DNA from: Desulfococcus multivorans
GTDB lineage: Bacteria > Desulfobacterota > Desulfobacteria > Desulfobacterales > Desulfococcaceae
DNA length: 64,000 bases
Assembly: GCF_001854245.1 (NCBI RefSeq)
Contig: NZ_CP015381.1
Location: 894,001-958,000, forward strand
Direction: 5' to 3'
The notes beneath the pieces were generated by a model. That model was not told the DNA's origin. It ran no database searches and saw only the letters and a program-made list of their open reading frames with translations. The stretch's first letter is position 1. The number at the start of each line of letters is the position of its first letter. Below, in pieces: positions 1 through 9,312 of this stretch. Both the position numbers and the translations under genes were made by a program.

Positions 1-1118
1 CCTGCGAAAACGGGGTCGCCTGGGAAAACACCTTCGACAAACTCTGGTTTCTCAGATATTCGCCGGACAACCGTTTGACAGGGCTGGTTTCGGACGGCGG
101 CGAGTGGACCCTGGCGGTTGACGGGGAAGCCTGGGAAAATCGATATGACTTTGCCTGGAACACGATTTTCGGTCGGGACGGCAAGAGCATGATCATCATG
201 ACCCAGGCCGACGGCGAGTATTCCGTTCTCATCAACGACACTCCCTGGGAAGAGACCTTTCCCTACATGACGCAACTCTCCGGGAGCGACGACGGCACCA
301 AGGCCGCGGCGGTGGTGCAGACCGTCAGGTTTTCAGAGGGTGACATCTTTACATTTCAGAAAGGATGTTACACGATAGCGGTGAACGGTGAGGCTTGGGA
401 CATGAATTTTGTCAATGTCTATGAGCCGGTTTTCAGTGCCGACAACAAGCGGGTGGCTGCTCAGGTCAGGACAAACCTTTATGACTACACCATCGTGGTG
501 GACGGCGAACCGTGGCCGGTGTCCTATCCTACGGTTTGGAAAGCGGCCTTTTCGCCGGCCGACGGTTCGGTCACCGCACCGGTCAAGACACCGGAGGGGT
601 GGACGTTGGCCCGCGACGGTCAGGTCCTGTGGCATCAGCGGTTTGCCCAGCTCTGGCATCATGCCTACAGCACCAACGGAATGAGCATTGCCGCCATTGT
701 CGCCCCGAAATACGGCCGCTGGACGGTTGCAGTGGACGGCACTCCCTGGAAGACGACCTTTGGCGATCTGGTGACGGATCTCGTCATATCGCCCTCCGGG
801 AAGCGAGTGGGCTGCGTCGGGAAGGACAGCAACCTCTGTACAGTCGCCGTGGATGGGACCCCATGGGATATCAAATGCGACATGGCGTGGGCGCCGGTGT
901 TCAGCCCCGATGACCAGCATGTGGCGGCCAAGATCGAAAAAAACGGTCAGTATACGATCGCTTTGAACGGGAAACCGATGAAAACCCAGTTCAAAAATCT
1001 CTGGAATCCAATTTTCAGTCCTGACGGCGAAAAGATATTGATTCGGGCGATCGAGGGTAGCGGGGACAAGGCGGTTTACGTCCGCCGGGTGCTGCCGGTA
1101 ACTGAAATTATCGGTTGA
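1..1118 (+). CDS. tmcD: TmcD, tryptophan-rich subunit of the Tmc redox complex (5' partial)
   Basis: The reading frame is open from base 3 to the stop at 1116-1118, so the true start lies before the window. The visible part consists of repeats of roughly 45 residues, each carrying a variant of A-V-D-G-x-P-W followed by a F-S-P-D-type segment, as in beta-propeller-like proteins. Trp-rich repeats next to tmcC, tmcB and tmcA match TmcD, the soluble subunit of the transmembrane Tmc complex of sulfate reducers. Its exact role is not established; it is thought to sit with the FeS subunit. The stop is followed after 14 bases by tmcC, indicating one operon. The gene order here is D-C-B-A, the reverse of the A-B-C-D order usual in Desulfovibrio. 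Identification rests on context plus repeat type. Confidence 0.8.
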   Translation, partial: CENGVAWENTFDKLWFLRYSPDNRLTGLVSDGGEWTLAVDGEAWENRYDFAWNTIFGRDGKSMIIMTQADGEYSVLINDTPWEETFPYMTQLSGSDDGTKAAAVVQTVRFSEGDIFTFQKGCYTIAVNGEAWDMNFVNVYEPVFSADNKRVAAQVRTNLYDYTIVVDGEPWPVSYPTVWKAAFSPADGSVTAPVKTPEGWTLARDGQVLWHQRFAQLWHHAYSTNGMSIAAIVAPKYGRWTVAVDGTPWKTTFGDLVTDLVISPSGKRVGCVGKDSNLCTVAVDGTPWDIKCDMAWAPVFSPDDQHVAAKIEKNGQYTIALNGKPMKTQFKNLWNPIFSPDGEKILIRAIEGSGDKAVYVRRVLPVTEIIG

Positions 1119-1132
1119 TAAGGAGAGAGACG

Positions 1133-1792
1133 ATGCATACGCTGTATAATTTTGTCAGCGGTCCGCTGGCGTGGCTTGCCTTTATCGTGTTTATCGGGGG
1201 AAGTATCTACAAGATCGTGACCATGGCAAGACTTGCCAAGAAAAAGGATTCAGCCGTTTATGAATATTGGGATACGGGCTTCGCACTCCGATCAATCGCT
1301 CATTGGAGCATCCCTTTCGCCACAGTGAACTGGCGGAAAAATCCAATCATGACCCTGGTGACCTTCGCTTTCCATATTTCCCTTATTGCGGTGCCGCTGT
1401 TTCTGTGCGCCCATGCCCTTCTGTGGAAAGAGGTTTTCGATATCAACTGGTGGTATATCCCCGACGGCATGGCGGATGTGATGACCCTCATCGTGATCGG
1501 CGCATGCTTTTATTTCGCCGGCAGGCGGATACTTCGCCCGGATGTCAAATACCTGACATCGACATCCGATTATCTGCTCCTTCTGATGGTAGTGATGCCG
1601 TTTTTCACCGGATTCTGGGCCTATCACCAATGGCCGGGATATCGAATGATGTTCATCCTTCACATGCTGTCGGGCGAGTTCGTGTTGGCCGCCATCCCCT
1701 TTACCCGCCTGAGTCACATGCTCTACGCCGTTTTCACGAGGGGATACATCGGATCCGAGTTCGGCGCAGTGCGCCATGCGAAGGATTGGTAA
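1133..1792 (+). CDS. tmcC: TmcC, cytochrome b-like membrane subunit
   Basis: 219 residues with about five hydrophobic helices and several membrane His residues, of the NarI/DsrM-like family that binds b haems and moves electrons across the membrane. The ATG at 1133 is preceded by AAGGAGAG at 1120-1127; an earlier TTG at 1115 overlaps the tmcD stop and is less likely. The N-terminus (N-F-V-S-G-P-L-A-W-L-A-F) resembles that of the HmcE-like protein at 13535, so the two are paralogues. It lies between tmcD and tmcB. In the complex it should link the cytoplasmic HdrD-like subunit TmcB to periplasmic cytochrome TmcA and possibly menaquinone. Confidence 0.87.
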   Translation: MHTLYNFVSGPLAWLAFIVFIGGSIYKIVTMARLAKKKDSAVYEYWDTGFALRSIAHWSIPFATVNWRKNPIMTLVTFAFHISLIAVPLFLCAHALLWKEVFDINWWYIPDGMADVMTLIVIGACFYFAGRRILRPDVKYLTSTSDYLLLLMVVMPFFTGFWAYHQWPGYRMMFILHMLSGEFVLAAIPFTRLSHMLYAVFTRGYIGSEFGAVRHAKDW

Positions 1793-1834
1793 CGAATTTT
1801 TGATTTTTACCCTCAACGATAAGGGAGCAAGAGA

Positions 1835-3172
1835 ATGGGTGAACCTGCATCCAAAATCGAAGTGAAAAATATCAAGGACATCGGCCTGGATGAGGGCGTG
1901 GCCCGACTGACGCCCGAGAAGATCGAGACGGTTGTCAATGACGTGATCGATAATGAGACTGGTGCCCGACTTAAGGTTTATGTGGACACCTGCGTTCACT
2001 GCGGGCTGTGTTCCGAGGCATGCCATTATTATCTGTCCAACGACAAAAATCCAATTTTCGCGCCGGCGGCCAAGGTCAAACAGACGCTTTGGGAGATCGT
2101 GGAAAAGAAAGGTAAGGTCAGTCCGGCCTTCATTCGCCGGGCCGCCGAACTCTGCTATACGGAGTGCAACCTCTGCCGGCGGTGTGCCATGTACTGCCCT
2201 TTCGGTATAGACGTCGCCTATATGATGCTGATCATGCGGCGTATCTGCCATAAACTGGGCGTTACGCCTCAGTACATCCAGGACACGGCCCACAGCCATT
2301 CCGCCACCATGAACCAGATGTGGGTCAAAGAGGACGAGTGGATCGACACCTTGTTCTGGCAGGAGGAAGAGGCCGGTGAAGAGGTGGAAAACCTGAGAAT
2401 CCCCCTGGAAAAGGAAGGGGCCGATGTCATGTATTCGGTGATCGGTCCTGAGCCCAAGTTCCGGGCTCAGCTCATTTACCAGGCGGCGGTGATCATGAAT
2501 GCAGCCGGTGTCGACTGGACAATGCCCGCGACCCCGGGATGGGATAACAGCGACATGGCCATGTACACCGGGGACAACGAAATGATGGCCCGCCTCAAGA
2601 AGGAGCATTTCGAAACCGCCATGCGTCTCAAGGTCAAGAGAATCGTCATGGGCGAGTGCGGCCATGCCTTCCGGTCTGTCTATGACATGGGCAACCGGGC
2701 ACTGGGATGGAAAATGCCGCCGGTGGAGATGGTCCACGCCCTCGAGTTCTATTACGAGCTTTTTAAGGCCGACCGGATCAAGATCAAACATAAATTCGAC
2801 AAACCGGTGACGCTCCATGATCCATGCAACGTCATTCGGGGCCGCGGTCTCCATGAGATGGCCCGATACGTGGTGAACAAAACCTGCGCCACTTTCATCG
2901 AAATGACGCCGAACCGCGAGCACAACTACTGCTGTTGCGCCGGAGGCGGCGTGATCAACTGCGGTCCTCCTTTCCGGGATAAACGGGTGGTCAGCAACCG
3001 GGTCAAGGCCGATCAACTCTCCGCCGTAAAGAAAAAGGGCGTCGAGGTCTGTATCGCCCCCTGCCACAATTGCCACGGGGGTCTCGAGGATATCATCCAT
3101 CACTATCACCTGGGCCTCGAGCTGAAATTCCTGGGAGACATCATTTATGAAATCATGGAGAAACCGGAATAG
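1835..3172 (+). CDS. tmcB: TmcB, HdrD-like iron-sulfur subunit
   Basis: 445 residues. Two ferredoxin-type 4Fe-4S motifs are visible: C-V-H-C-G-L-C at 53-59 followed by C63, and C-N-L-C-R-R-C at 111-117 followed by C121-P. The C-terminal half carries CCG-type cysteine motifs as in heterodisulfide reductase subunit D: a weak first copy (G-E-C-G-H-A, near 270) and a fuller second one (C-C-C-A-G-G-G and C-H-N-C-H). No signal peptide, so it acts at the cytoplasmic face, where it is expected to exchange electrons with a thiol/disulfide or ferredoxin partner. The closest relative in the window is the HmcF-like protein at 14303-15697, which shares the N-R-E-H-N motif before its cysteine cluster. Confidence 0.9.
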   Translation: MGEPASKIEVKNIKDIGLDEGVARLTPEKIETVVNDVIDNETGARLKVYVDTCVHCGLCSEACHYYLSNDKNPIFAPAAKVKQTLWEIVEKKGKVSPAFIRRAAELCYTECNLCRRCAMYCPFGIDVAYMMLIMRRICHKLGVTPQYIQDTAHSHSATMNQMWVKEDEWIDTLFWQEEEAGEEVENLRIPLEKEGADVMYSVIGPEPKFRAQLIYQAAVIMNAAGVDWTMPATPGWDNSDMAMYTGDNEMMARLKKEHFETAMRLKVKRIVMGECGHAFRSVYDMGNRALGWKMPPVEMVHALEFYYELFKADRIKIKHKFDKPVTLHDPCNVIRGRGLHEMARYVVNKTCATFIEMTPNREHNYCCCAGGGVINCGPPFRDKRVVSNRVKADQLSAVKKKGVEVCIAPCHNCHGGLEDIIHHYHLGLELKFLGDIIYEIMEKPE

Positions 3173-3235
3173 GCAGGGCCTGGCCCCGGAACGGGGCGAT
3201 GCTCAACCGGAACCAGACAAAGAGGAGTGTGCCAA

Positions 3236-3634
3236 ATGAATAAGAAGGCTCTGGCAGCATATATCGTTGTCGCGTTTATCGTTTCCGCAATTGCGGCCGT
3301 CTCCGGCTTCTCCCGGGAGCAGTGGGAGATCACCAGCGTTCGGGACAGTGCTTTCGGGGTGCGGATGCGTTCCGCAGTGACGTTCAACCATGACGAACAT
3401 AACGAGAAAGCCGCCATCGAGGACTGTACGGAATGTCATCACAGCTTTGACGAGGATGGTGTCAAGGTGGAGGGAGAATCCACCGAGAGCTTGGAATGCT
3501 CCGATTGCCACATGGCCGAGGGACAAACCAAAATGGATCTGATGCGGGCCTATCATCTCAATTGCAAGGGATGCCACGAGGATCAGAAGCTCGGTCCGGT
3601 TATGTGCGGAGAGTGTCACCAGAAGAAGAATTGA
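3236..3634 (+). CDS. tmcA: TmcA, type II tetrahaem cytochrome c3
   Basis: 132 residues with an N-terminal hydrophobic segment (about 7-24) acting as signal peptide or anchor, and four C-x2-C-H haem sites at 64-68, 88-92, 110-114 and 124-128. His residues in the N-H-D-E-H stretch near 51-55, H69 and H107 are candidate distal ligands. Size and haem count match type II cytochrome c3, the periplasmic electron entry point of Tmc, which takes electrons from type I cytochrome c3 and hydrogenases. The ATG at 3236 has GAGGAG about 8 bases upstream; the GTG at 3227 overlaps that site and is unlikely. It is the last gene of the operon and is followed by a terminator. Confidence 0.92.
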   Translation: MNKKALAAYIVVAFIVSAIAAVSGFSREQWEITSVRDSAFGVRMRSAVTFNHDEHNEKAAIEDCTECHHSFDEDGVKVEGESTESLECSDCHMAEGQTKMDLMRAYHLNCKGCHEDQKLGPVMCGECHQKKN

Positions 3635-3685
3635 AATCGGGGCGATCGCCCTCTGTTTAATTTCAGACTGTTGTGATGAGTATCG

Positions 3686-3723
3686 AGGCGCGCGGGATCG
3701 CTGATTTCCTGCGCGCCTTTTTC
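3686..3723 (+). terminator. Rho-independent terminator after tmcA
   Basis: AGGCGCGC at 3686-3693 pairs with GCGCGCCT at 3711-3718. The stem continues inward as GGGA/TCCT with one G-T wobble and is followed by T-rich TTTTTC. It closes the tmc operon 50 bases after the tmcA stop. Confidence 0.85.
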
Positions 3724-3748
3724 ATGTATCGACCAAAGGAGCGACGCT

Positions 3749-4177
3749 ATGGCGGAAAGGAACGACACCCACAGCAAAACCATCGGCTATATTCTCTGGA
3801 TATTCGGTTTCACCGGGTCGCACCGATTTTATTACGGCAAACCGGTTTCTGGAACAATCTACTTCTTTACCCTGGGGCTGCTCTTCATCGGATGGATCAT
3901 TGACCTTTTTCTGATTCCGGCGATGGATCGGGAGGCGGACCTCCGTTTTCGAGAGGGTTTCCTGGACTACAACATCGGGTGGATTCTGCTGACCTTTTTC
4001 GGTGTTCTGGGGATCCACCGCTTTTACATGAGAAAATGGATCACCGGAATCCTCTATTTTTTTACCGGCGGGCTTTTCCTGGTTGGGTATGTCTATGACT
4101 ACTGGACCCTCAACAGCCAGATTGATGAGATCAATGCTTTGTATGGACAGCCGGCCGGTCAGACGTCAGTGCCGTGA
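3749..4177 (+). CDS. TM2 domain membrane protein with two TM2 units
   Basis: 142 residues. Two copies of a TM2-type hairpin are visible, each with a G-x-H-R-F-Y motif (near residues 23 and 87) between hydrophobic segments, followed by a G-x(2)-Y-F-F-T motif. TM2 proteins are small membrane proteins of mostly unknown function. The ATG at 3749 is preceded by AAAGGAG. The gene stands alone after the tmc terminator. Its last 47 bases overlap, on the opposite strand, the 3' end of the VWA gene that converges on it. Confidence 0.8.
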   Translation: MAERNDTHSKTIGYILWIFGFTGSHRFYYGKPVSGTIYFFTLGLLFIGWIIDLFLIPAMDREADLRFREGFLDYNIGWILLTFFGVLGIHRFYMRKWITGILYFFTGGLFLVGYVYDYWTLNSQIDEINALYGQPAGQTSVP

Positions 4178-5114
4178 ATACGGCGGAGAGCATTCTGGAA
4201 AATCGGTCGCGGATATGATCCACAAAAGTGACCGGCAGGGCGCTTTGCAATTCATTTCGAATGAACCCGAGGCTTTTCAAGGGGTCGTCGGGAATACGAC
4301 GGAAGAAGATCCTGGCCTTGCCTGCCAAGGCCAGGGCGTTCATTCGGTCGATAAAGGTTTTTTGAAGGATCAACAATCTGCGGTTGAGTTCGGGATCGTC
4401 TCCAATTCGGGGGCTCGTATAAAGGAAGATGATCTCGCCGCTGCTGTCGACGCCGAATCGTTCAACGGCGGCTTCGGGAAAAACGTATTGCTGCGGACAG
4501 TCGCTGTCGTCGTTTATCAGATCGGAAAAGATGATGACCCGTTTCTTGATCCGCGAATTCAGGACGGTTTCAAGAAAGCAGTAGAAGGGGGTCGTCAACG
4601 GCGTGATGATCCGGGGCGCGATCGTGGCTGTGGTGATGGATTCCACCTGCGGTCTGACGGTGCGATCGAACTGGTCCGGGGAGCCGCAAGCGGTGAGGTC
4701 GACCACTGTCGATATTGATGCCGGACCGCATCCGGGATTTCCGAAGGTCGAAATCCGGCAGGAGATCGTCTTCCGCCTGTTAAAGCGCTCGAGTCGCGTC
4801 AAAAGGACGTCCTTGAGTTTTTCGAGGGTGTCCTGGTTCATGCTCGCGGATACGTCGATACCCACATGGAACCGTGTCGGTAAGGAGTCCGTCGCACCGG
4901 CGAGTTCGGCGGCGATGCGGGGATTAAAGCATTGTATGGATATCAAGGCGCCGGCCAGAAGCAGGATAGACATCAGACCAGCGATGCCCAATGCCCTGGA
5001 GAAGGAAAACCATCCGGGACGTTTTCCGCAACGGGGGCACAGATTGCCTGGAGACGGTATGCCGGTGTAACCGCATTTGGTGCACATGAACCGTTTTTTG
5101 TAAGGGTGTCTCAT
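4131..5114 (-). CDS. Zinc-ribbon, membrane-anchored von Willebrand A domain protein
   Basis: 327 residues. The N-terminus has a C-x2-C...C-x2-C zinc ribbon (near 11-33), then one hydrophobic segment (about 43-62), then a VWA fold beginning with the metal-ion-dependent adhesion motif D-V-S-A-S-M. A second acidic motif (F-S-D-L-I-N-D-D) sits near 195. VWA proteins mediate metal-dependent protein contacts; the partner is unknown. The topology suggests a cytoplasmic ribbon and an external VWA domain. No strong ribosome site precedes the ATG at 5112-5114, so a start eight codons further in is possible. The 3' end overlaps the TM2 gene. Confidence 0.68.
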   Translation of the reverse strand: MRHPYKKRFMCTKCGYTGIPSPGNLCPRCGKRPGWFSFSRALGIAGLMSILLLAGALISIQCFNPRIAAELAGATDSLPTRFHVGIDVSASMNQDTLEKLKDVLLTRLERFNRRKTISCRISTFGNPGCGPASISTVVDLTACGSPDQFDRTVRPQVESITTATIAPRIITPLTTPFYCFLETVLNSRIKKRVIIFSDLINDDSDCPQQYVFPEAAVERFGVDSSGEIIFLYTSPRIGDDPELNRRLLILQKTFIDRMNALALAGKARIFFRRIPDDPLKSLGFIRNELQSALPVTFVDHIRDRFSRMLSAVFTALTSDRPAVHTKH

Positions 5115-5224
5115 GTTGCGTGCTATCCCTCATGACCGTTTATTCAGGTGCTGTGGTTTCAGGCGTCGTCCGTCGTCATCTCCCGCATAAGATGGTATGC
5201 CGCCGCCATGATCCGGCGACGCTG

Positions 5225-6115
5225 TCAGATTCTCTCACCACTCCAACGGAGTTTTGTTTTGAGAACTTCGAAATAATGTCGATCGGGAAGGGTGATCATG
5301 TGTATGGGTTGGCATCCTTTCCGGACAATGATGGTATCCTTTTCCGTGATTTCCAGGCCCGCCTGCCCGTCGAAGGTCAGCATGATGTCCGAGGCGCTTT
5401 TGTCCAGCTTGAGTTCGATACAGACGGAATCGGGGACGATGATCGGACGGTTGGTCAAGGTGAAAGGGCATATGGGGGTGATGACGATTCCCGGCACCGT
5501 GGGGTGGATGATGGGCCCCCCCGCGGCCAGAGAATATCCGGTCGAACCCGTGGGTGTGGAGACGATGAGCCCGTCCGCCCTGAAGGTCGTCAGATATCGG
5601 TCGTTGATGGATGTCTTGATGCGGGCCAGTCGGGCCAAGGCGCCCTTGTTGATGACAATGTCGTTCAAGACCGGCTCTCGAACGATCTCTTCACCGTCGC
5701 GGAGAACCCTTACAAGAAGACGCATTCTGGGCATGGTGGTGAATTCTTTTTTGAGGATGGCCTCTGCCGCCGAGAAGAGGGCTCCCTCAACGGTTTCCGC
5801 CAGGAAACCCACTTCTCCAAACTTGACCCCGATGACGGGGATGGGAAAATCTCCAATCCATCGGGCCGCACTCAAAAAGGTGCCGTCGCCACCCAGAACG
5901 AAGACACAGAAGAGATCACGCGGAGCGAAATCCATTGAATCCAAAGGCATTTTGCGGTTGGATGGGACGCCTTCCTTACGTACGACGGTAATCCCTCGGG
6001 TTGCGAGCCAACGTTCGAATTCATCCGCCTTCTGGACGGCCTCACGCTGCGGTTTGACAAACAGGCCGATCTTCATGGGCCCGCACGGTTCTGTTTTTTT
6101 CCGTTTCGTCATCAT
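5225..6115 (-). CDS. nadK: NAD kinase
   Basis: 296 residues. The NAD kinase signature G-G-D-G-T lies at 75-79, the N-D-I-V-I-N-K-G motif is further on, and the glycine-rich [14 protein letters not shown] motif follows. The enzyme phosphorylates NAD+ to NADP+ using ATP or polyphosphate, in the cytoplasm. The start is placed at the ATG at 6115 because GGAGAGG lies just upstream; a GTG five codons earlier is also in frame but lies over that site. The gene is probably single; the neighbours are unrelated. Confidence 0.92.
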   Translation of the reverse strand: MMTKRKKTEPCGPMKIGLFVKPQREAVQKADEFERWLATRGITVVRKEGVPSNRKMPLDSMDFAPRDLFCVFVLGGDGTFLSAARWIGDFPIPVIGVKFGEVGFLAETVEGALFSAAEAILKKEFTTMPRMRLLVRVLRDGEEIVREPVLNDIVINKGALARLARIKTSINDRYLTTFRADGLIVSTPTGSTGYSLAAGGPIIHPTVPGIVITPICPFTLTNRPIIVPDSVCIELKLDKSASDIMLTFDGQAGLEITEKDTIIVRKGCQPIHMITLPDRHYFEVLKTKLRWSGERI

Positions 6116-6234
6116 GGTCCTCTCCGACACGACAGCATCTGTTCACTTCTTCGGCCGTATAACCGCTCATCCGCTTGAAGGCATGGAAATTTATCACAGC
6201 TGTAATGGATAAATAAAGCATTTTATAAAATGGG

Positions 6235-8184
6235 TTATGGATGATTGCCCCGGAGGGCGGCCACCGCTTCCCGGAGGGCTTCGGCCGTGGCCTGCTCCGG
6301 AGGCATCGGCGGGGCGCAGACGATTTCGACCTTCGACCGCAATCGTCTGGGTCGCCGCGTCATGGCCGGACCCCCTTTATGGCTGAAAAAGCTGCCCCAT
6401 AACCCTCTCAAGGCCATGGGAATTACAGGGACCGGCCTGCGATTGAGGATTGTTTCCACGCCGGGACGGAATTGCTGAATGTTGCCGTCAGTCGTCAGTT
6501 TCCCTTCAGGAAAGATACAGACCAGTTCCCCGTCGGCCAAGGCCTGATCAATGGTTTCGAACGCCTGGTGAAAGGTCTGGGGATCGATATTTTCGGAGGT
6601 AATCGGAATGGCCTTTCCGGTGCGAAACACAAAATGGAGCACGGGAAGGCGGTATATGGGTTCGAAAACCACGAAACGGACAGGGCGTCGCAAGGTTCCG
6701 GCTATGAGCAGCCCGTCGACATAGCTGACGTGGTTGCAGACCAGAAGGGCGGCGCCTTCATCCGGAACGCGGGAAAGCCCCTCGTGTCGCACTCGGTAAA
6801 GGGTATGCGTCAGGATCCAGATCAGAAAACGCATGGTGAATTCCGGAACCACGGAGTAGATGTAGGCGGCCACCAGGATGTTGCCCAGGGCGACGATCAG
6901 AAAGAAATGTGGGATGGATAGTTTCAGGATTCCGAGAAAAAGGATGCCGATCCCTGTTGAAAGCACCATGAAAAAGGCGTTCAGGATGTTGTTGGCAGCG
7001 ATGACCCTGGCGCGGTAGCCGGGCTCTGTTCGCAATTGAACAAAGGCGTTCAGAGGGACAATGTACAATCCCCCGGATATGCCGATAAGCACGAGATCGC
7101 ACAGTACACGAGGGCTGCCGGGGGTGGATATGAAGCGGGTGATGTCCATCAATTGGGACACCTCCGGCGGATCGTAGGCCAGGAACAGGTCGATGCCGAA
7201 GAGACTCAATCCCAGGGAGCCCAGAGGGACCAGGCCCAATTCCACTTTTTGGCCCGAAAGTTTTTCGCACAGCAGGGAGCCCGCGCCGATGCCGATGGAA
7301 AACATGGTCAGAAGAAGGGTAACCACGCTTTCATCGCTCCTGAGAACGAACCGGGTGAAGTTGGGGATCTGGGTCAGGTAAGCCGATCCCAGGAACCAGA
7401 ACCACGAGATTCCCAATATGGAGAGAAACACCGAATGGGTTCGACGGGCATAGCCGATGGTTTTCCACGTCTGGGTCAGGGGGTTTATGCGAATCGTGAT
7501 CGAAGGGGAGAGGGCTTCTGCCCTGGGAATGAGGCGTGAGACGCCCCATCCGGCAATTGCAACGACGCAGACTGTAAGGCCGATCCAGATCGTACCGTTT
7601 TCGAGTTGAACGAGTACTCCCCCGGTAATGGTGCCGAGCAGGATGGAGACAAAGGTGCCCATGCCGACCATGGCGTTGCCGCCGACGAGCTCTTCGGGGG
7701 CGAGGTGCTGAGGGATGATGCTGTATTTGACGGGGCCGAAAAAGGCCGACTGGGCTCCCATGAAGAAAAGCAGAAGCATGAGGGCGATCATGTTTTCAAA
7801 ATAAAAGGCGGCGGCGGCAAATCCCATGATGACGATTTCCATCAATTTGATTCGCCGGATCATCATGGCTTTTTCATATTTATCCGAAAACTGGCCGGCC
7901 GTGGCGGAAAACAGGAAAAACGGCAGAATGAAGAGACCTGCCGACAGGTTGATCAGAATGTTGGTATCGATCTCCAGCATTCGGGAGCCCTGGTATGCGA
8001 TCAGGATGATGAGGGCGTTTTTGAATACGTTGTCGTTGAACGCTCCGAAAAACTGGGTCCAGAAAAAGGGCGCGAAACGTCGAATCCTGAGCAGCCCGAA
8101 CTGGCTTTGCGGGATAGGTTCCTTGTTTTTCGGGGTCGATGTCATGGGTATCGCTTCATCGGGGTTCAGGTCTTGAAGACACAT
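6235..8184 (-). CDS. MFS transporter-lysophospholipid acyltransferase fusion (LplT-PlsC type)
   Basis: 649 residues. Residues 1 to about 430 form a major facilitator domain with roughly twelve hydrophobic segments, of the lysophospholipid flippase LplT type. The last 200 residues are a PlsC acyltransferase with the H-x4-D motif (N-H-V-S-Y-V-D) and the F-P-E-G-K motif. Known relatives often carry a third, AMP-binding acyl-ACP synthetase domain (Aas); it is absent here, and the protein ends after the acyltransferase. Expected role: importing lysophospholipid across the inner membrane and re-acylating it. The start at 8184 is not well supported by a ribosome site; a second Met 13 codons on is possible. 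Confidence 0.82.
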   Translation of the reverse strand: MCLQDLNPDEAIPMTSTPKNKEPIPQSQFGLLRIRRFAPFFWTQFFGAFNDNVFKNALIILIAYQGSRMLEIDTNILINLSAGLFILPFFLFSATAGQFSDKYEKAMMIRRIKLMEIVIMGFAAAAFYFENMIALMLLLFFMGAQSAFFGPVKYSIIPQHLAPEELVGGNAMVGMGTFVSILLGTITGGVLVQLENGTIWIGLTVCVVAIAGWGVSRLIPRAEALSPSITIRINPLTQTWKTIGYARRTHSVFLSILGISWFWFLGSAYLTQIPNFTRFVLRSDESVVTLLLTMFSIGIGAGSLLCEKLSGQKVELGLVPLGSLGLSLFGIDLFLAYDPPEVSQLMDITRFISTPGSPRVLCDLVLIGISGGLYIVPLNAFVQLRTEPGYRARVIAANNILNAFFMVLSTGIGILFLGILKLSIPHFFLIVALGNILVAAYIYSVVPEFTMRFLIWILTHTLYRVRHEGLSRVPDEGAALLVCNHVSYVDGLLIAGTLRRPVRFVVFEPIYRLPVLHFVFRTGKAIPITSENIDPQTFHQAFETIDQALADGELVCIFPEGKLTTDGNIQQFRPGVETILNRRPVPVIPMALRGLWGSFFSHKGGPAMTRRPRRLRSKVEIVCAPPMPPEQATAEALREAVAALRGNHP

Positions 8185-8379
8185 CTCGTTTCCGGAATGG
8201 CTGCCACTCTAATTTTTTAAGCGATATCTGTCAAGAAATGATGGCGAGGCTCACGGGTGTTTGGTCGTATTCGGTACGTCGTCGTTCGTGCGGAGAGTGT
8301 GGGCATGGGCGATGAATAACGGTCGTTCCAGTCTGAGGTAATCGTACTGGCAAATGCGGTATGAATTCATGGGAACTAC

Positions 8380-8408
8380 TTGCCAAATTGTATTTAAAGG
8401 GTTAAGAT
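8380..8408 (+). promoter_or_regulatory. Candidate sigma-70 promoter for the response regulator at 8502
   Basis: TTGCCA at 8380-8385 and TAAGAT at 8403-8408 are separated by 17 bases, about 95 bases before the start codon. The remaining intergenic DNA, 8185-8379, shows no gene or strong structure. Confidence 0.45.
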
Positions 8409-8501
8409 GACCCCCATTTGAAGCGGTCGGGGCCGATGCGCCGATGCCCTCAAATCACCGATAAACGATACCGTATAATCCCAAACCAAGAGAGGTGCCG
8501 A

Positions 8502-8855
8502 ATGGCAAAGAAAATTCTGGTGATCGATGATGATCCGGTGGTGGTGAAATACCTGGTCAGCCTGCTGGAGGACAACGGATACGAGACCTGTACGGCCAAG
8601 GACGGGCTGGAGGCCATGGAGGTTCTCAAGGCCGAGCGGCCGGACCTCATCACCCTGGATCTTGAAATGCCCGAGGAGTGGGGGACACGGTTCTACCGGA
8701 AATTCAAGAAGGACGAAGCGCTCAAGGATACGCCCGTACTGATTATCAGCGGCATGCCTTCACGACATCTGTCCGTTCGGGACGCTGTGGGATATTTGGC
8801 AAAGCCTTTTGATCCGGATAAGGTACTGGAACTCGTTAAAAAAGCCGTCGAATAA
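8502..8855 (+). CDS. Single-domain response regulator (receiver only)
   Basis: 117 residues, one receiver domain and no output domain. The acidic pocket D9-D10-D11, the phospho-accepting Asp at 53 (T-L-D-L-E-M-P) and the conserved Lys near 102 (A-K-P-F) are present. AGAGGTG precedes the ATG at 8502. Such proteins pass phosphate between kinases or bind a target protein. It lies about 460 bases before hmcA in the same direction and resembles the receiver at 17217. A role in controlling the Hmc genes is inferred from position; in Desulfovibrio the hmc operon also carries a receiver-type gene, rrf1. Confidence 0.85.
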   Translation: MAKKILVIDDDPVVVKYLVSLLEDNGYETCTAKDGLEAMEVLKAERPDLITLDLEMPEEWGTRFYRKFKKDEALKDTPVLIISGMPSRHLSVRDAVGYLAKPFDPDKVLELVKKAVE

Positions 8856-9312
8856 CCGCCCGCTTTCCCGAAGTCGGGTTCCCTCTACAAGCGTTACACC
8901 TGCCGGGCGACGGCCAGACTCCCCGGCGGTGTTTCAACGCGGAAAACGCTCACTGCTTTGTCGGCTCATCCCTCGTCGGTTACGTCTCATAACGCTTTTC
9001 TCCGGGGCCGACGAGTTCGACGTCAAAACACATCGCTTCCTTCTGTCTGCAATATCGTTTGCGGGACTGTTCTATCAGATACCCCAAACATGGGATAGGT
9101 CTCTCTGGGTTCATAATAAATTTGATGCCTTCAGTTTATATTTTGGAAAAGACCCTATGTTCCAGGATGTAAAAATAGGGTTGGAGTTTACATAAAATAC
9201 ATTAAAGGCCTTATTTACCCCTGGTGGACAAGTTCTGTAGAGTACCGCCAATATTCGTATCAGAATCTGAGTTTCCTGCTAAAATCTAAACGCACTTTTA
9301 AGGATGTCAATC
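8856..9312 (+). other. Intergenic region before hmcA
   Basis: 457 bases without a convincing gene. It becomes AT-rich from about 9110. A short dyad, CCCTAT at 9153-9158 with ATAGGG at 9175-9180, is the only structure noted and could be a regulator site. The hmc promoter is expected here, but no clear -35/-10 or sigma-54 pattern could be read with confidence. Confidence 0.4.

Noticed and set aside
1292-3109. 605-codon minus-strand reading frame opposite tmcC/tmcB
   Set aside because: It is antisense to clearly coding tmcC and tmcB, with no ribosome site and no family; a shadow of GC-rich coding DNA.
8809-9195. Plus-strand frame between the response regulator and hmcA
   Set aside because: It overlaps the end of the regulator gene, has no start site and mixed composition; judged non-coding.
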